From assembly GCF_009766005.1 (NCBI RefSeq), contig NZ_LMUK01000010.1, positions 1 through 64,000 of the forward strand: 64,000 bases of DNA. The letters are read 5' to 3'. Of the stretch, positions 7,829 through 17,034 are shown piece by piece. Below the pieces are notes generated by a model. That model was not told the DNA's origin. It was given only the letters and a program-made list of their open reading frames with translations, and did not search any database. The stretch comes from Bradyrhizobium sp. S69. Lineage in GTDB: Bacteria; Pseudomonadota; Alphaproteobacteria; Rhizobiales; Xanthobacteraceae. The position numbers and the translations under genes were made by a program. Position 1 is the first letter of the stretch, and the number at the start of each line of letters is the position of its first letter.

Positions 7829-9655
7829 TTATTCGACGGTTACCGATTTGGCCAGGTTTCGCGGCTGGTCGACGTCGGTGCCCATCACCACGGCGGTATG
7901 ATAGGCCAGCAATTGCACCGGCACGGCATAGACCATCGGCGTGAAGGTCGCGTCCATGTCGGGCAGCACGATCGTCACCAGCGACTCGATGGTGGCTTCC
8001 GCCGCGCCCTTGGCATCCGTCATCAGGATGATATTGCCGCCGCGCGCCGCCACCTCCTGCATGTTGGAAACGGTCTTCTCGAACACCCGGTCGAACGGCG
8101 CGATCACCACCACCGGCATGTTCTCGTCGATCAGCGCGATCGGCCCGTGCTTGAGTTCGCCGGCGGCGTAGCCTTCGGCATGAATGTAGGAGATTTCCTT
8201 CAGCTTCAGCGCGCCTTCCAGCGCCAGCGGATAGCTGGTGCCGCGGCCGAGATAGAGCACGTCGCGGCATTTGGCGATGTCGCGCGCCAGTTTTTCGATC
8301 TGCGGTTCGCAGTGCAACGCCGACGCCATCAGCCGCGGAATTTCAACAAGGCCATGCACCAGCTTCGCCTCGTCCGCGTCGGACAATTCGCCACGCGCCT
8401 TGCCGGCGGCGACCGCGATCGCGGCCAGCACCATCAATTGGCAGGTGAAGGCCTTGGTGGAGGCAACGCCGATTTCAGGGCCCGCCAGCGTCGGCAGCAC
8501 GGTCTCGCTTTCGCGCGCGATCGTCGAGGTCGGCACATTGACCACCGAAAGCGTGTGCACGCCCTGCGACTTGGCATAGCGCAATGCCGCCAGCGTATCG
8601 GCGGTCTCGCCGGATTGCGAGATGAAGATCGCCAGATCGCCCTTGCGCAGCGGCGCCTCGCGGTAGCGGAATTCGGAGGCGACATCGAGTTCGACCGGCA
8701 CCCGGCCGAGCCGTTCGAACCAGTATTTGGCAATAAAACCGGCATAGCTCGCGGTGCCGCAGGCCACGATCGAGATGCGCTGGATATCCCTGAAGTCGAA
8801 CGGCAGTTTGAGCGGCAGCATGACGCGCTCGGCCGCCATATCGACATAGCGCGCCAGCGTGTGGCCGACGACTTCGGGCTGCTCGTGAATTTCCTTGGCC
8901 ATGAAGTGGCGGTAGTTCGCCTTGTCGACCAGGAATGACGACGCGCCGGATTTCAGCACGTCGCGATTGACCACGTTGTTATGGGAATCGTAGATCACGC
9001 CGACTTCGCGGCTCAGAACCACCCAATCGCCGTCCTCCAGATAGCTGATGGTGTCGGTGAACGGGGCCAGCGCGATCGCATCCGACCCCAGATACATCTC
9101 GCCATCGCCATGGCCGATCGCGAGCGGCGATCCCTTGCGGGCGCCGATCATCAGATCGCTATGGCCCTTGAACAGGAACGCCAGCGCGAATGCGCCGCGC
9201 AGTTGCGGCAGCGACGCCTTCACCGCTTCCTGCGGCGAAGCTCCCTTGAGCAAATAGGAGTTGACCAGATGCGCCACCACTTCGGTGTCGGTCTCGCTTG
9301 AAAATTGCGCGCCCTGCTGTTCCAGCATCAGCCGCAATTCGCGAAAGTTCTCGATGATGCCGTTGTGCACGACCACGACATTGTCGGTCGCGTGCGGATG
9401 GGCGTTGTTCTCGGTCGGCTTGCCGTGGGTGGCCCAGCGGGTATGACCGATGCCGCTCAGGCCCATCAGCGGCTGCGCCCGCAGTTTCGCTTCCAGGTTC
9501 TTCAGCTTGCCTTCGGCGCGGCGGCGGTCGAGATGACCGCCCTCCAGCGTGGCGACGCCGGCGGAGTCATAGCCGCGATATTCGAGACGCTTGAGCGAAT
9601 CCACCAATTGCTCCGCGACCGGAGCCCGTCCCAGAATGCCGACAATCCCGCACAT
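7829..9655 (-). CDS. glmS: Glutamine-fructose-6-phosphate transaminase (isomerizing)
   Basis: First committed step of UDP-GlcNAc synthesis: fructose-6-P plus glutamine gives glucosamine-6-P. At 608 residues it has the usual length. The N-terminal glutaminase starts MCGIVGI, with the catalytic Cys exposed after Met removal, which fixes ATG 9655 over the upstream TTG. HTRWATHG and the two SIS domains (CGTASYAGF, SQSGETADTL, GRGTSYPLALEGALKLKE) follow, and the C-terminus ends KSVTVE as in the family. GlmU, two steps on, is encoded 1.6 kb away. No glmS ribozyme is evident in the leader. Confidence 0.97.
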   Translation of the reverse strand: MCGIVGILGRAPVAEQLVDSLKRLEYRGYDSAGVATLEGGHLDRRRAEGKLKNLEAKLRAQPLMGLSGIGHTRWATHGKPTENNAHPHATDNVVVVHNGIIENFRELRLMLEQQGAQFSSETDTEVVAHLVNSYLLKGASPQEAVKASLPQLRGAFALAFLFKGHSDLMIGARKGSPLAIGHGDGEMYLGSDAIALAPFTDTISYLEDGDWVVLSREVGVIYDSHNNVVNRDVLKSGASSFLVDKANYRHFMAKEIHEQPEVVGHTLARYVDMAAERVMLPLKLPFDFRDIQRISIVACGTASYAGFIAKYWFERLGRVPVELDVASEFRYREAPLRKGDLAIFISQSGETADTLAALRYAKSQGVHTLSVVNVPTSTIARESETVLPTLAGPEIGVASTKAFTCQLMVLAAIAVAAGKARGELSDADEAKLVHGLVEIPRLMASALHCEPQIEKLARDIAKCRDVLYLGRGTSYPLALEGALKLKEISYIHAEGYAAGELKHGPIALIDENMPVVVIAPFDRVFEKTVSNMQEVAARGGNIILMTDAKGAAEATIESLVTIVLPDMDATFTPMVYAVPVQLLAYHTAVVMGTDVDQPRNLAKSVTVE

Positions 9656-9763
9656 GCGGCTCAATATCCCCAGTCAAACAAAAATGGCCAGAACGGCTCG
9701 AGTCTCTCTTAACGAGTTTAGCGAACGCTCAGATATTCAATAATTGTTGCGGATTGAGACGGC

Positions 9764-9834
9764 GTTAAGCGAAACGCTTAACGATTCGGACCTAACGATT
9801 CGGACTTAACGATTCAGACTTAACCATTCAGACC
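9764..9834. repeat. Palindrome plus four 14-bp tandem repeats carrying GANTC sites, upstream of glmS
   Basis: The 357-base gap between glmS and the MFS gene holds GTTAAGCG-AAA-CGCTTAAC (9764-9782), which runs into four 14-base units at 9779-9834 with consensus TAACGATTCGGACT. The first three units contain GATTC, a GANTC site of the cell-cycle methylase CcrM; the fourth has CATTC. The rest of the gap shows no gene. Confidence 0.7.
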
Positions 9835-10012
9835 TGCCCGCGCCGCGCGGCTTACCACGCTTGGCCTGCCACCTGCACGCCCATGCGGCACGGTTCTGCC
9901 AGCTTAGGCATATTCTCATGCGGTTTGGCCTGACGCTGCCTTGCCGCGCCTCACGCTGCCGGATACCACCGTTCGGGACCCCTGCGCTATATCAGTGAAT
10001 TGATGGTTCTTC

Positions 10013-11263
10013 ATGAATGAAATGAAGCCGGTCTCCGCCGGCGCGTCGCCAGCCGCCAAGCGATCCTTTGCGGCGATGCGCCACCCGGGCTTCCGTGCCC
10101 AGTTCGCGACCTTTGTGCTCGCGATGATGGCGGACAATATCGAGCACGTCATCAGCTACTGGATGGTGTACCAGAAATTCCATTCGCCGGCCTTGGCCGG
10201 CTTTGCCATCGTGTCGCATTGGCTCCCGTTTTTGTTGTTTTCGGTCGCCTCCGGCGCGCTCGCGGACCGCTTCGACCCGCGCCGCCTGATCCAGATCGGC
10301 ATGGCGCTGTTCATCATCGCTTCCTTGAGCTGGAGCTATTTCTTCGTCACCGGCACGCTGCAGATGTGGCAGGCGATGGTGATCCTGGTGATCCATGGCT
10401 GCGCCGGCGTGCTGTGGCAGACGCCAAACCAGATGCTGCTCTACGACATCGTCGGACCGCAGGATCTGGAGAGCGCGGTGCGGCTGAACGCGATGGCGCG
10501 CTATCTGGCGATCCTGGTCGGCCCCGCCGTCGGCGGCGCCATCCTGCTGGCGCTCGGACCGGCCCCCGGCATCATGCTCAACACCGTGTTCTATCTGCCG
10601 CTGGTGCTGTGGCTGGTGAACGCGCCCTATGGTCCGCGCTTCCGCGCCGGCGCGCCTGCCCTGCGCCGCGCCGTGCGCGGATTTGGCGACATCGTGCAGA
10701 CCATCCGCGATATCAAGGGCCGCTCCGTGATCGTCTCGATGACGCTGCTGGCCGGTGCGGCATCGTTCTTTGTCGGCAATGCTTATAGTTCACAGATGCC
10801 GGGGCTTGCCAGCGATCTCGGCCATGGCGATCCCGGCGTCTCCTACAGCATGCTGCTGGCCGCCGATGCCGCCGGTGGTTTATTGGCCGGCATCGTGCTG
10901 GAAGGCCGGGGATTGCTGCCGCCACGGCCGCGTACCGCGATCCTGCTCGCGATGCTGTGGTGCGCGGCGCTCGCGACCTTCTCGCTGGCCAACAATTATT
11001 GGCTCGCGCTCGGCTTCCTGTTTGCCGCGGGATTCCTCGAATTGTCCTTCAACGCCATGGCGCAAAGCCTGGTGCAGCTCGACGCCCCGCTCGATATGCG
11101 CGGCCGCGTCATCGGCCTGTTCAACATGTCGAGCCTCGGCCTGCGTGCCTTCAGCGGCATATCGGTCGGCCTGCTGGGCAGCCTGATCGGCGTGCACTGG
11201 TCGCTCGCGCTGTCGGCACTCGCGACCTTGGCCGTCGCGGGGGCACTGCTGGCACTGCCGTGA
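10013..11263 (+). CDS. Major facilitator superfamily transporter
   Basis: This 416-residue inner-membrane protein has about 12 hydrophobic helices. A typical MFS loop 2-3 signature occurs as GALADRFDPRRLIQIGMA near residues 78-95. The arrangement resembles the MFS_3 (EntS-like) exporter branch. It converges on glmU with an 11-base gap. Substrate unknown; the position between glmS and glmU does not by itself link it to amino-sugar metabolism. Confidence 0.88.
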   Translation: MNEMKPVSAGASPAAKRSFAAMRHPGFRAQFATFVLAMMADNIEHVISYWMVYQKFHSPALAGFAIVSHWLPFLLFSVASGALADRFDPRRLIQIGMALFIIASLSWSYFFVTGTLQMWQAMVILVIHGCAGVLWQTPNQMLLYDIVGPQDLESAVRLNAMARYLAILVGPAVGGAILLALGPAPGIMLNTVFYLPLVLWLVNAPYGPRFRAGAPALRRAVRGFGDIVQTIRDIKGRSVIVSMTLLAGAASFFVGNAYSSQMPGLASDLGHGDPGVSYSMLLAADAAGGLLAGIVLEGRGLLPPRPRTAILLAMLWCAALATFSLANNYWLALGFLFAAGFLELSFNAMAQSLVQLDAPLDMRGRVIGLFNMSSLGLRAFSGISVGLLGSLIGVHWSLALSALATLAVAGALLALP

Positions 11264-11273
11264 CGGCGGTGCC

Positions 11274-12635
11274 CTAACCTTCTTTTTTCGGCTTCTTGCC
11301 CTTTGTCTTGATCTCGCGGTAGCGCTTGGCGCCGCCTTCGCGGATGGTCTGCTGGCTGCGCTCGACCGCCAGTGCGTCGTCGGGCACGTCTTTCGTGATC
11401 ACGGAACCCGACCCGATATAGGCGCCGTTGCCGATTTTGACCGGCGCGACCAGCGAGGAATTGGTGCCGACGAAGGCGCCCTCGCCGATCTCGGTCTTGT
11501 GCTTGGAGAAACCATCGTAATTGCAGGTAATGGTGCCGGCGCCGATGTTGCTGTTGGCCCCGATATGGGCGTCGCCGATATAGCTGAGATGGTTGACCTT
11601 GACGCCGGCGTCCAGCACCGCGGCCTTGGTCTCGACGAAATTGCCGATCCTCGCGCCGTCGCCGAGCGAAGTGCCGGGCCGCAGCCGCGCATAAGGGCCG
11701 ACTGATGTGTTCTTGCCGATCGACGCCTGCGTGATGTGGCAAAACGAATGTATCACCGCGCCGTCGTCGATCGAGACACCGGGGCCGATCACCACGAACG
11801 GCTCGATGGTGACGTCGTTGCCGAATTTGGTATCGGCGGCGAGATAGACCGTATCCGGCGCGATCAGCGTCACGCCGGCCTCGAGGGCTGCCTTGCGCAA
11901 GCGCTGCTGCATCACCTGCTCGGCCTCGGCGAGTTGGGCCTTGGTATTGATCCCGCGCACTTCATCCTCGCTGGTTTCGATCACGACGGCCTCCAATCCC
12001 AGGTCCCTGATGATGGCAACCGCGTCGGTCAGATAATATTCGCGCTTGCTGTTGGCGTTGCCGATCTTGTCGATGATGTCGAGCGCGCGGCGGCCATCGA
12101 ACGCCATCACGCCGGCATTGCAGAGATCGACCGCGCGCTCGGCGGCACTGGCGTCGGCCTGCTCGCGGATCGCCACCAGATGATCGCCTTCGACCAGCAG
12201 CCGGCCGTAGCCGGTGGGATCGACGGCGCGAAAGCCGAGCACGGCGAGCGCCGCGCCGTTTCGCAACGGCGCCCGCAGCCGCGCGAAGGTCTCGGCCGAA
12301 ATCAGCGGCGTATCGCCAAACGCCACCAACAGATCGTCGGCGCCGCCGGCGATCGCCTCGCGAGCGGCCAGCACCGCATGCGCGGTGCCGAGGCGTTCGC
12401 GCTGAATGTAGATCTTGGCATCGGGACGTATCCGCTTGATCTCCTGCTCGACAGCGGCGTGGTCGGGCCCGACCACCACGGCAAGGGCGGCGCCGGGCCC
12501 ATGCGGGGCCGCGCCAAGCACATGCGCCAGCAGCGATTGGCCGGCGACCGGATGCAGCACCTTGGGCAGCGAGGACCGCATGCGCGTCCCCTCGCCGGCG
12601 GCGAGTACCACGGTCAGGCTGGATCGAGCTGTCAT
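11274..12635 (-). CDS. glmU: Bifunctional UDP-N-acetylglucosamine pyrophosphorylase / glucosamine-1-phosphate N-acetyltransferase
   Basis: Makes UDP-GlcNAc for peptidoglycan and lipid A. The 453-residue chain starts with the uridylyltransferase loop [20 protein letters not shown] and continues with FGDTPL. The C-terminal left-handed beta-helix shows hexapeptide repeats ([16 protein letters not shown] through IGNFVETK to [17 protein letters not shown]). Length and domain order are canonical. It diverges from the SPOR-like gene at 12851. Confidence 0.97.
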   Translation of the reverse strand: MTARSSLTVVLAAGEGTRMRSSLPKVLHPVAGQSLLAHVLGAAPHGPGAALAVVVGPDHAAVEQEIKRIRPDAKIYIQRERLGTAHAVLAAREAIAGGADDLLVAFGDTPLISAETFARLRAPLRNGAALAVLGFRAVDPTGYGRLLVEGDHLVAIREQADASAAERAVDLCNAGVMAFDGRRALDIIDKIGNANSKREYYLTDAVAIIRDLGLEAVVIETSEDEVRGINTKAQLAEAEQVMQQRLRKAALEAGVTLIAPDTVYLAADTKFGNDVTIEPFVVIGPGVSIDDGAVIHSFCHITQASIGKNTSVGPYARLRPGTSLGDGARIGNFVETKAAVLDAGVKVNHLSYIGDAHIGANSNIGAGTITCNYDGFSKHKTEIGEGAFVGTNSSLVAPVKIGNGAYIGSGSVITKDVPDDALAVERSQQTIREGGAKRYREIKTKGKKPKKEG

Positions 12636-12850
12636 CCGGGTCCTTGCTGGTGCGCCAGTCGCTGCCGGTGCCTGGCAGGCTCCTGGGCGTTGACGGCGAT
12701 GGTGATGCCGCCGCCGTCATAAAGCGTTTTGCGGTGGAGGGGAAACCCGAATCCCCGTCCGGCAACACAGCGAATCGGGGATCGGGGCGTATTTCCTGTT
12801 AATGTTTGCTGTGTGATTCGGCGGGGCCTGAGGGGGGCCGAAGAAGTCGT

Positions 12851-14464
12851 ATGGCGAAAAATAGCGACCAGCGGGCTGGCGGTTTCGAGGCCGAAAATAC
12901 CGGGGGCGTGCTGTCCGGCCTGTTGGCCGAAGAAGAGCATCTCGACCGCCGCGCCATGTTCCGGCTCGCCACCTGGGGCGTGGTCGCGGTTGGCGCCGTC
13001 GTGGTCGCCGTGTTCGCCAATCAGTCGGGCATGAAGTCGCGGCACGACGAGATCGCGGCACTGGACCTGACGCGGCAGTCGCAGCAGATCCAGTCGGTCG
13101 CCAAGGAAAGCCAGAACGAAACGCGGCGACTGGCCTCCGCGATCGACACGCTCAATAGCGATCGCGACCGGGTGTACTCCCGTTTGACCACCCTGGAACA
13201 AGGGCTGGAGTCCGTGACCGGCGCGATTGCCAAGCAGAACGCGGCGCCGCTGCCCGTGGCCGCAGCGCCCGCGGCCACACCGCCTGCCTCAACAGCTCCA
13301 GCCGCAACACCGCCTGCTTCAACACCTGCAGCCACGCCGCAGCCTGTCGCGCAAAATACGGCGCCGGAGCTTGCTCCGGTCATCGCGCCGGTGATGACGG
13401 TCGCAGCCGCCATGCCACCCGAAAAACCGGCGAATGAAAGGTGGCGGGGCGAGAGCAGGAAATCGTCGCAAGCAGCCATAGCCCCCGTCGCAGTCGCGAC
13501 GCCCACGCCTTCGAGTGCGCCGTCGGCGACCTCGGCGACGCCGCTGATGGCTTCGAAATCGATGATCGGGCCGCCGGACCCGGCCGCCGGTAAATTGATC
13601 GAGCCCGAGACGGCCGCCAAACCCGTGGCCGCCGCGACACCCGCCCCTGCGACGCCTGCACCCGTCGCACTTGCACCTGCGACGCCTGCTCCTGCGACAG
13701 CCGCAACCACGACACCCGCGCCCGCAACATCGGTGGCCGCGATGCCGCCAGCCGCGCCGACACCGACACAAGCGACCAACCCCGAGCCCGCGCCGGAAAT
13801 CACGGCGGCGGCGCCTGTCGCCGACAAACCCGGCGCCGACAAAGATAAAAAAGACGGCCCGGATGCCGCCCCCGCCCCTGCGCCGCAACTCGCGGTCAAG
13901 CGGACCGAATTCGGCGTGGATGTCGGCGGCGCCAATTCGGTCAGCGGCCTGCGTGCGCTATGGCGCGGACTGCTGAAATGGCGTTCGAACGCGGCCCTGG
14001 CGGGGCTGCAACCGATCATCGTGGTGAAGGAAAGCAATAACGGCCTCGGGATGCAGCTTCGGCTGGTCGCGGGGCCGCTGACCGACGCCGCCGCGGCGGC
14101 CAAGATCTGCGCCGCCATGACGATCAACGACCGGCATTGCGAGACCACCGTGTATGACGGCCAGCGTCTGGCTTTGAAGGCCGAAGATATGCCCACGACG
14201 ACCGAATCCATTTCGGCCAAGCCATCCGCGGAAAAAACGTCGCCGGAAAAAACGTCAGACCCGGCTGCGGACAAGTCCGCATCGGACAAATCTTCCGCGG
14301 ACAAGTCTTCCGCGGACAAGTCTTCGGCCAAGCCGGGTTACCGGCAGAGTTCGCGCCGGCACTATTCCTATTCAAGGCGCAGCGCGCCGGTCGCGGAAAC
14401 GCCGCCGCCGCCACCTCCTGCGCAAACCTCGAGCCTGTCCTGGTTCCATCTCCGGTCGCAATAG
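12851..14464 (+). CDS. Membrane-anchored Ala/Pro-rich protein with C-terminal SPOR-like domain
   Basis: About 537 residues. A cytoplasmic N-terminus of about 35 residues precedes one membrane helix (LATWGVVAVGAVVVAVF). Next come a short coiled-coil-like stretch (KESQNETRRLASAIDTLNSD), a long low-complexity Ala/Pro/Thr segment, then FGVDVGGANSVSGLRALWRG to the ICAAMT/NDRHCETTVYDG block, which resembles a SPOR peptidoglycan-binding fold. A Lys/Ser/Asp repeat (ADKSS units) precedes the tail. Such proteins often sit at the division septum; that role is inference. ATG 12851 is chosen because upstream residues are not protein-like. Confidence 0.75.
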   Translation: MAKNSDQRAGGFEAENTGGVLSGLLAEEEHLDRRAMFRLATWGVVAVGAVVVAVFANQSGMKSRHDEIAALDLTRQSQQIQSVAKESQNETRRLASAIDTLNSDRDRVYSRLTTLEQGLESVTGAIAKQNAAPLPVAAAPAATPPASTAPAATPPASTPAATPQPVAQNTAPELAPVIAPVMTVAAAMPPEKPANERWRGESRKSSQAAIAPVAVATPTPSSAPSATSATPLMASKSMIGPPDPAAGKLIEPETAAKPVAAATPAPATPAPVALAPATPAPATAATTTPAPATSVAAMPPAAPTPTQATNPEPAPEITAAAPVADKPGADKDKKDGPDAAPAPAPQLAVKRTEFGVDVGGANSVSGLRALWRGLLKWRSNAALAGLQPIIVVKESNNGLGMQLRLVAGPLTDAAAAAKICAAMTINDRHCETTVYDGQRLALKAEDMPTTTESISAKPSAEKTSPEKTSDPAADKSASDKSSADKSSADKSSAKPGYRQSSRRHYSYSRRSAPVAETPPPPPPAQTSSLSWFHLRSQ

Positions 14465-14531
14465 GGCCCGCGGCTGCAATGCGTTGCCGCGGAATCTTCA
14501 CGCGTTATCCTGAGAGCCTATGAAGCTATTT

Positions 14532-14645
14532 CGACGTCATCCTGAGGAGCGGCGTCTTCGCCGCGTCTCGAAGGATGGCCGCACGCACGGCGCAGAACAA
14601 CCTCCTTCGAGGCTCGCAAGGGCGCGCACCTCAGGATGACGTCGG
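14532..14645. repeat. Dispersed composite palindrome, family 1 copy a (A arm - centre - B arm)
   Basis: Outer ends read GTCATCCTGAGG inward on both strands. The left arm is type A (GAGCGGCGTCTTCGCCGCGTC hairpin, here with GGAG at its start) and the right arm, read inverted, is type B (GGTGCGCGC...). The centre is close to the reverse complement of the centre in copies 45670 and 63747. It fills the non-coding gap 14465-14783, which holds nothing else I can identify. Confidence 0.85.
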
Positions 14646-14783
14646 TAATTGCTTCACGGCCTCTCGGGAACGTCGATTGCCTCACAAGCTCTCAGGATGA
14701 CGGCTGAGATAGCTGCCTGACATGCACGCCATTGTCACCCGCGACGGCTTGTCCGGCCGCGCATTCCCCATCATATTCGCCCG

Positions 14784-15164
14784 ATGAAAAAAGCACCGTT
14801 CCGGCTGACGCCCTATCAGGTCCAATGGCTCATGATCGTCGGTTTCCTCACCGCCGGTTATGCCTTGTACCTGCGCTATCTCGTGATCGAATTCTCGACC
14901 GCGGCGCTGGCTTGCGACGCCGGGTTGCAGACCATGGTGTGCAAGAGCCGTACGCTGGTGACGGCCTTGTTCCAGAACTCGGTGTTCGGCGTCGTGGCGC
15001 TCATCATCGCGGTGCTGAACATCATGCGGCCGTCGGTGGTTTTGCTGACCGGTGGGCTGGTCGCCGCCGGATTGGGCATCGTGCTGTACAACGTCAGCCT
15101 GTCGGGCCTGGCGATCGGGCTGCTAATTCTGGGATTTGCACGCCCCGCGCCTGCCACAGCGTAA
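14784..15164 (+). CDS. Small four-helix membrane protein of unknown function
   Basis: 126 residues with about four hydrophobic helices (WLMIVGFLTAGYALYL; ALFQNSVFGVVALIIAVL; VVLLTGGLVAAGLGIVLY; LAIGLLILGFA) and two cysteines (ACDAG and VCKS) on one periplasmic or cytoplasmic loop. I do not recognise a family with certainty; the Cys-containing loop and size loosely recall VKOR-like or DoxX-like proteins, without their motifs. Its last 71 bases overlap, tail to tail, the end of the NdvC-like gene. Confidence 0.65.
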   Translation: MKKAPFRLTPYQVQWLMIVGFLTAGYALYLRYLVIEFSTAALACDAGLQTMVCKSRTLVTALFQNSVFGVVALIIAVLNIMRPSVVLLTGGLVAAGLGIVLYNVSLSGLAIGLLILGFARPAPATA

Positions 15165-16749
15165 GCGCAAACAACAGAAACACCGCACAGGTCCACAACG
15201 ATTGCCAGTTGTCCGGACCTTCGTTGAAGCCGGTAAAGAGGGCTGCCCCCGCCAGCAGGCCCGCGAACACCGCTTCCGCGATCGGGCGTGCCCCCGCTTT
15301 GGGGCGGTTGAGCAGCATCAGCGTTGCAAACGGCAGCACCGCCATGGTCAGCGAGGCAAACGGAAAGTCCTTGTAGCGCGGGTCGAACACGAAGCCGAGC
15401 GCGGTCTGCGCCGCCACCAGGCTGGTCACCGCGAGCACCAATCCCAGCAGGATCGGCAGCGCCGATCGCGTTCTGGCCTCGCGGGGGCCCAATAGTTCGA
15501 GGAATGTCGGCAGCGACCGCCCCGACATCAGCGCGTTGGTGCACAGCAAGGGCGAGGCGACGCCTGCCGCCAGCAACGCGCCCCATCCAAGCCAGCCGCC
15601 GAAACCATAGCTTTCGTAGTACATCTTGTCGGCGGCGACGCCGAGCAGAATGCCGCCCGAGGTCGCCGACAGCGCCACCGCGATCCAGGACGACAGCCGC
15701 GGCTTCCAGGGCCGGCGGCGCAAGGTCAGCCAACCGGTGCCGAACACCAGCACCGCCAAGGTCGTTCCGCCGCCCATCTGCCATTTCCACAGCGGAAAGT
15801 TGCTGATGGCCTCGCCGGGCGGATATTTCAGCGCTCGCTGCACCGAATCGAGCAGGCCCCAATAGCCGCCCACCGTGCCCTCGAGCCTGCGTTTCCAGGG
15901 CTGGTCATAGGCCTCGATCAGGTTGACGCGGAAATTCTCCTGCTTGGCCATCGCCAGAATCTCGGAGACCACCCTGGCCTGGTTGGTCCGCGACGGCAGC
16001 GCGCCGGCGCGCATCCGTCCCTCGCTCGGCCAGCCGGTTTCTCCGATCAGGATTTCCTTGCCGGGGAATGCCACCGCGAGCCGCTTGCGGATCGAATCGA
16101 CGTGGGCGGCGGCGTATTTGGCGCGGATCGGAAAATCCTCCCAATACGGCAGGATATGGATCGTGATAAAATCGACCGCGTCGTAGATTTCCCGATTGCG
16201 CAGCCAGAATTCCCAGACATCGGCATAGGTGACGGGAACCGTAACCTGGGACTTCACCGATCGGATGGTGGCGACGAGGTCGGACGTCGTCATCTCACCG
16301 CGCAACAATACCTCGTTGCCGACCACGACGGCGCTGATGACATCGGGATATTGCTTGGTCAGCCCGATCACGGTCGAAATCTGCGCCGCGTTTTTCAGCC
16401 GGTCGCTGCCGAGCCAGATGCCCTGGATCACCTTGAGGCCGACCTTGGCGGCGAGACCTGGAACCTGATCGAGCCCGTTTTCGATCGAATAGGTCCGCAC
16501 GCAATCGGATATTTTGGCCAGTTGCGCCAGATCCTGGGCGATCTGTTCCGAGGTGATGTGCGTGGTCGGCACCAGCGGCGTTTGCGCCGCCCGGAACGGC
16601 GCATAGGACACGCACAACAGCTTGGCGGCGGGATCGATCGGCGCGCGCGCCAAGGTGATCGGCGTGGCCAGCCACCACCATGCCGCGGCAATCGCACCTA
16701 GCGATATCAGGAGAAGCGCCAGCGGCGTACGAAGAGAAATCTGTTCCAT
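15094..16749 (-). CDS. ndvC: NdvC-like membrane glucosyltransferase/GH17 protein of cyclic beta-glucan synthesis
   Basis: 551 residues. An N-terminal membrane anchor is followed by a glycoside hydrolase 17-type domain. It has the acid/base glutamate in VVVGNEVLLRG (E146) and the nucleophile in IGETGWPS (E237), so the hydrolase/transglycosylase machinery looks intact. The C-terminal 220 residues form about seven membrane helices. Size and layout fit Bradyrhizobium NdvC (about 62 kDa), genetically linked to beta-1,6 linkages in cyclic beta-(1-3),(1-6)-glucan. The divergent neighbour leads into the ndvB-like gene. Gene name by family and context, not by alignment. Confidence 0.8.
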   Translation of the reverse strand: MEQISLRTPLALLLISLGAIAAAWWWLATPITLARAPIDPAAKLLCVSYAPFRAAQTPLVPTTHITSEQIAQDLAQLAKISDCVRTYSIENGLDQVPGLAAKVGLKVIQGIWLGSDRLKNAAQISTVIGLTKQYPDVISAVVVGNEVLLRGEMTTSDLVATIRSVKSQVTVPVTYADVWEFWLRNREIYDAVDFITIHILPYWEDFPIRAKYAAAHVDSIRKRLAVAFPGKEILIGETGWPSEGRMRAGALPSRTNQARVVSEILAMAKQENFRVNLIEAYDQPWKRRLEGTVGGYWGLLDSVQRALKYPPGEAISNFPLWKWQMGGGTTLAVLVFGTGWLTLRRRPWKPRLSSWIAVALSATSGGILLGVAADKMYYESYGFGGWLGWGALLAAGVASPLLCTNALMSGRSLPTFLELLGPREARTRSALPILLGLVLAVTSLVAAQTALGFVFDPRYKDFPFASLTMAVLPFATLMLLNRPKAGARPIAEAVFAGLLAGAALFTGFNEGPDNWQSLWTCAVFLLFALTLWQARGVQIPELAARSPGPTG

Positions 16750-16851
16750 CCTCCGGGCGAGGCCCGTCGCTTAGCCGGTCGCCGCGCGTCTGCCAAGCCC
16801 GTCTGCTGGGCACCGTCGATGAGCTATCGAGCGCTGGAGCTGCGGAATCAT

Positions 16852-16886
16852 GTCACGACTTTACCACGACGCGATAAAGTTGTGAC
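16852..16886. promoter_or_regulatory. 12-bp inverted repeat in the divergent ndvC / secreted-protein promoter
   Basis: GTCACGACTTTA (16852-16863) and TAAAGTTGTGAC (16875-16886) form an inverted repeat with one mismatch and an 11-base spacer. It lies about 100 bases from the NdvC-like start and 150 from the secreted protein start, well placed as an operator for both. Confidence 0.5.
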
Positions 16887-17034
16887 TTTGCTGGACAAAA
16901 TCCGAAATGTCCGTCATGGGAATTCGCTAATGTCTCCGCCGTATTGGAGACCTATTTGGACGGCATCAAAACCAGCCCAAACCGGCCCTGGGCCGCTCTC
17001 AGGCTGGCACGGCAGGCAACAAATCGGGGAATCT

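Noticed and set aside
12806-12850. 15-residue N-terminal extension of the SPOR-like protein
   Set aside because: ATG 12851 lies right before a plausible cytoplasmic N-terminus; the extension is not protein-like.
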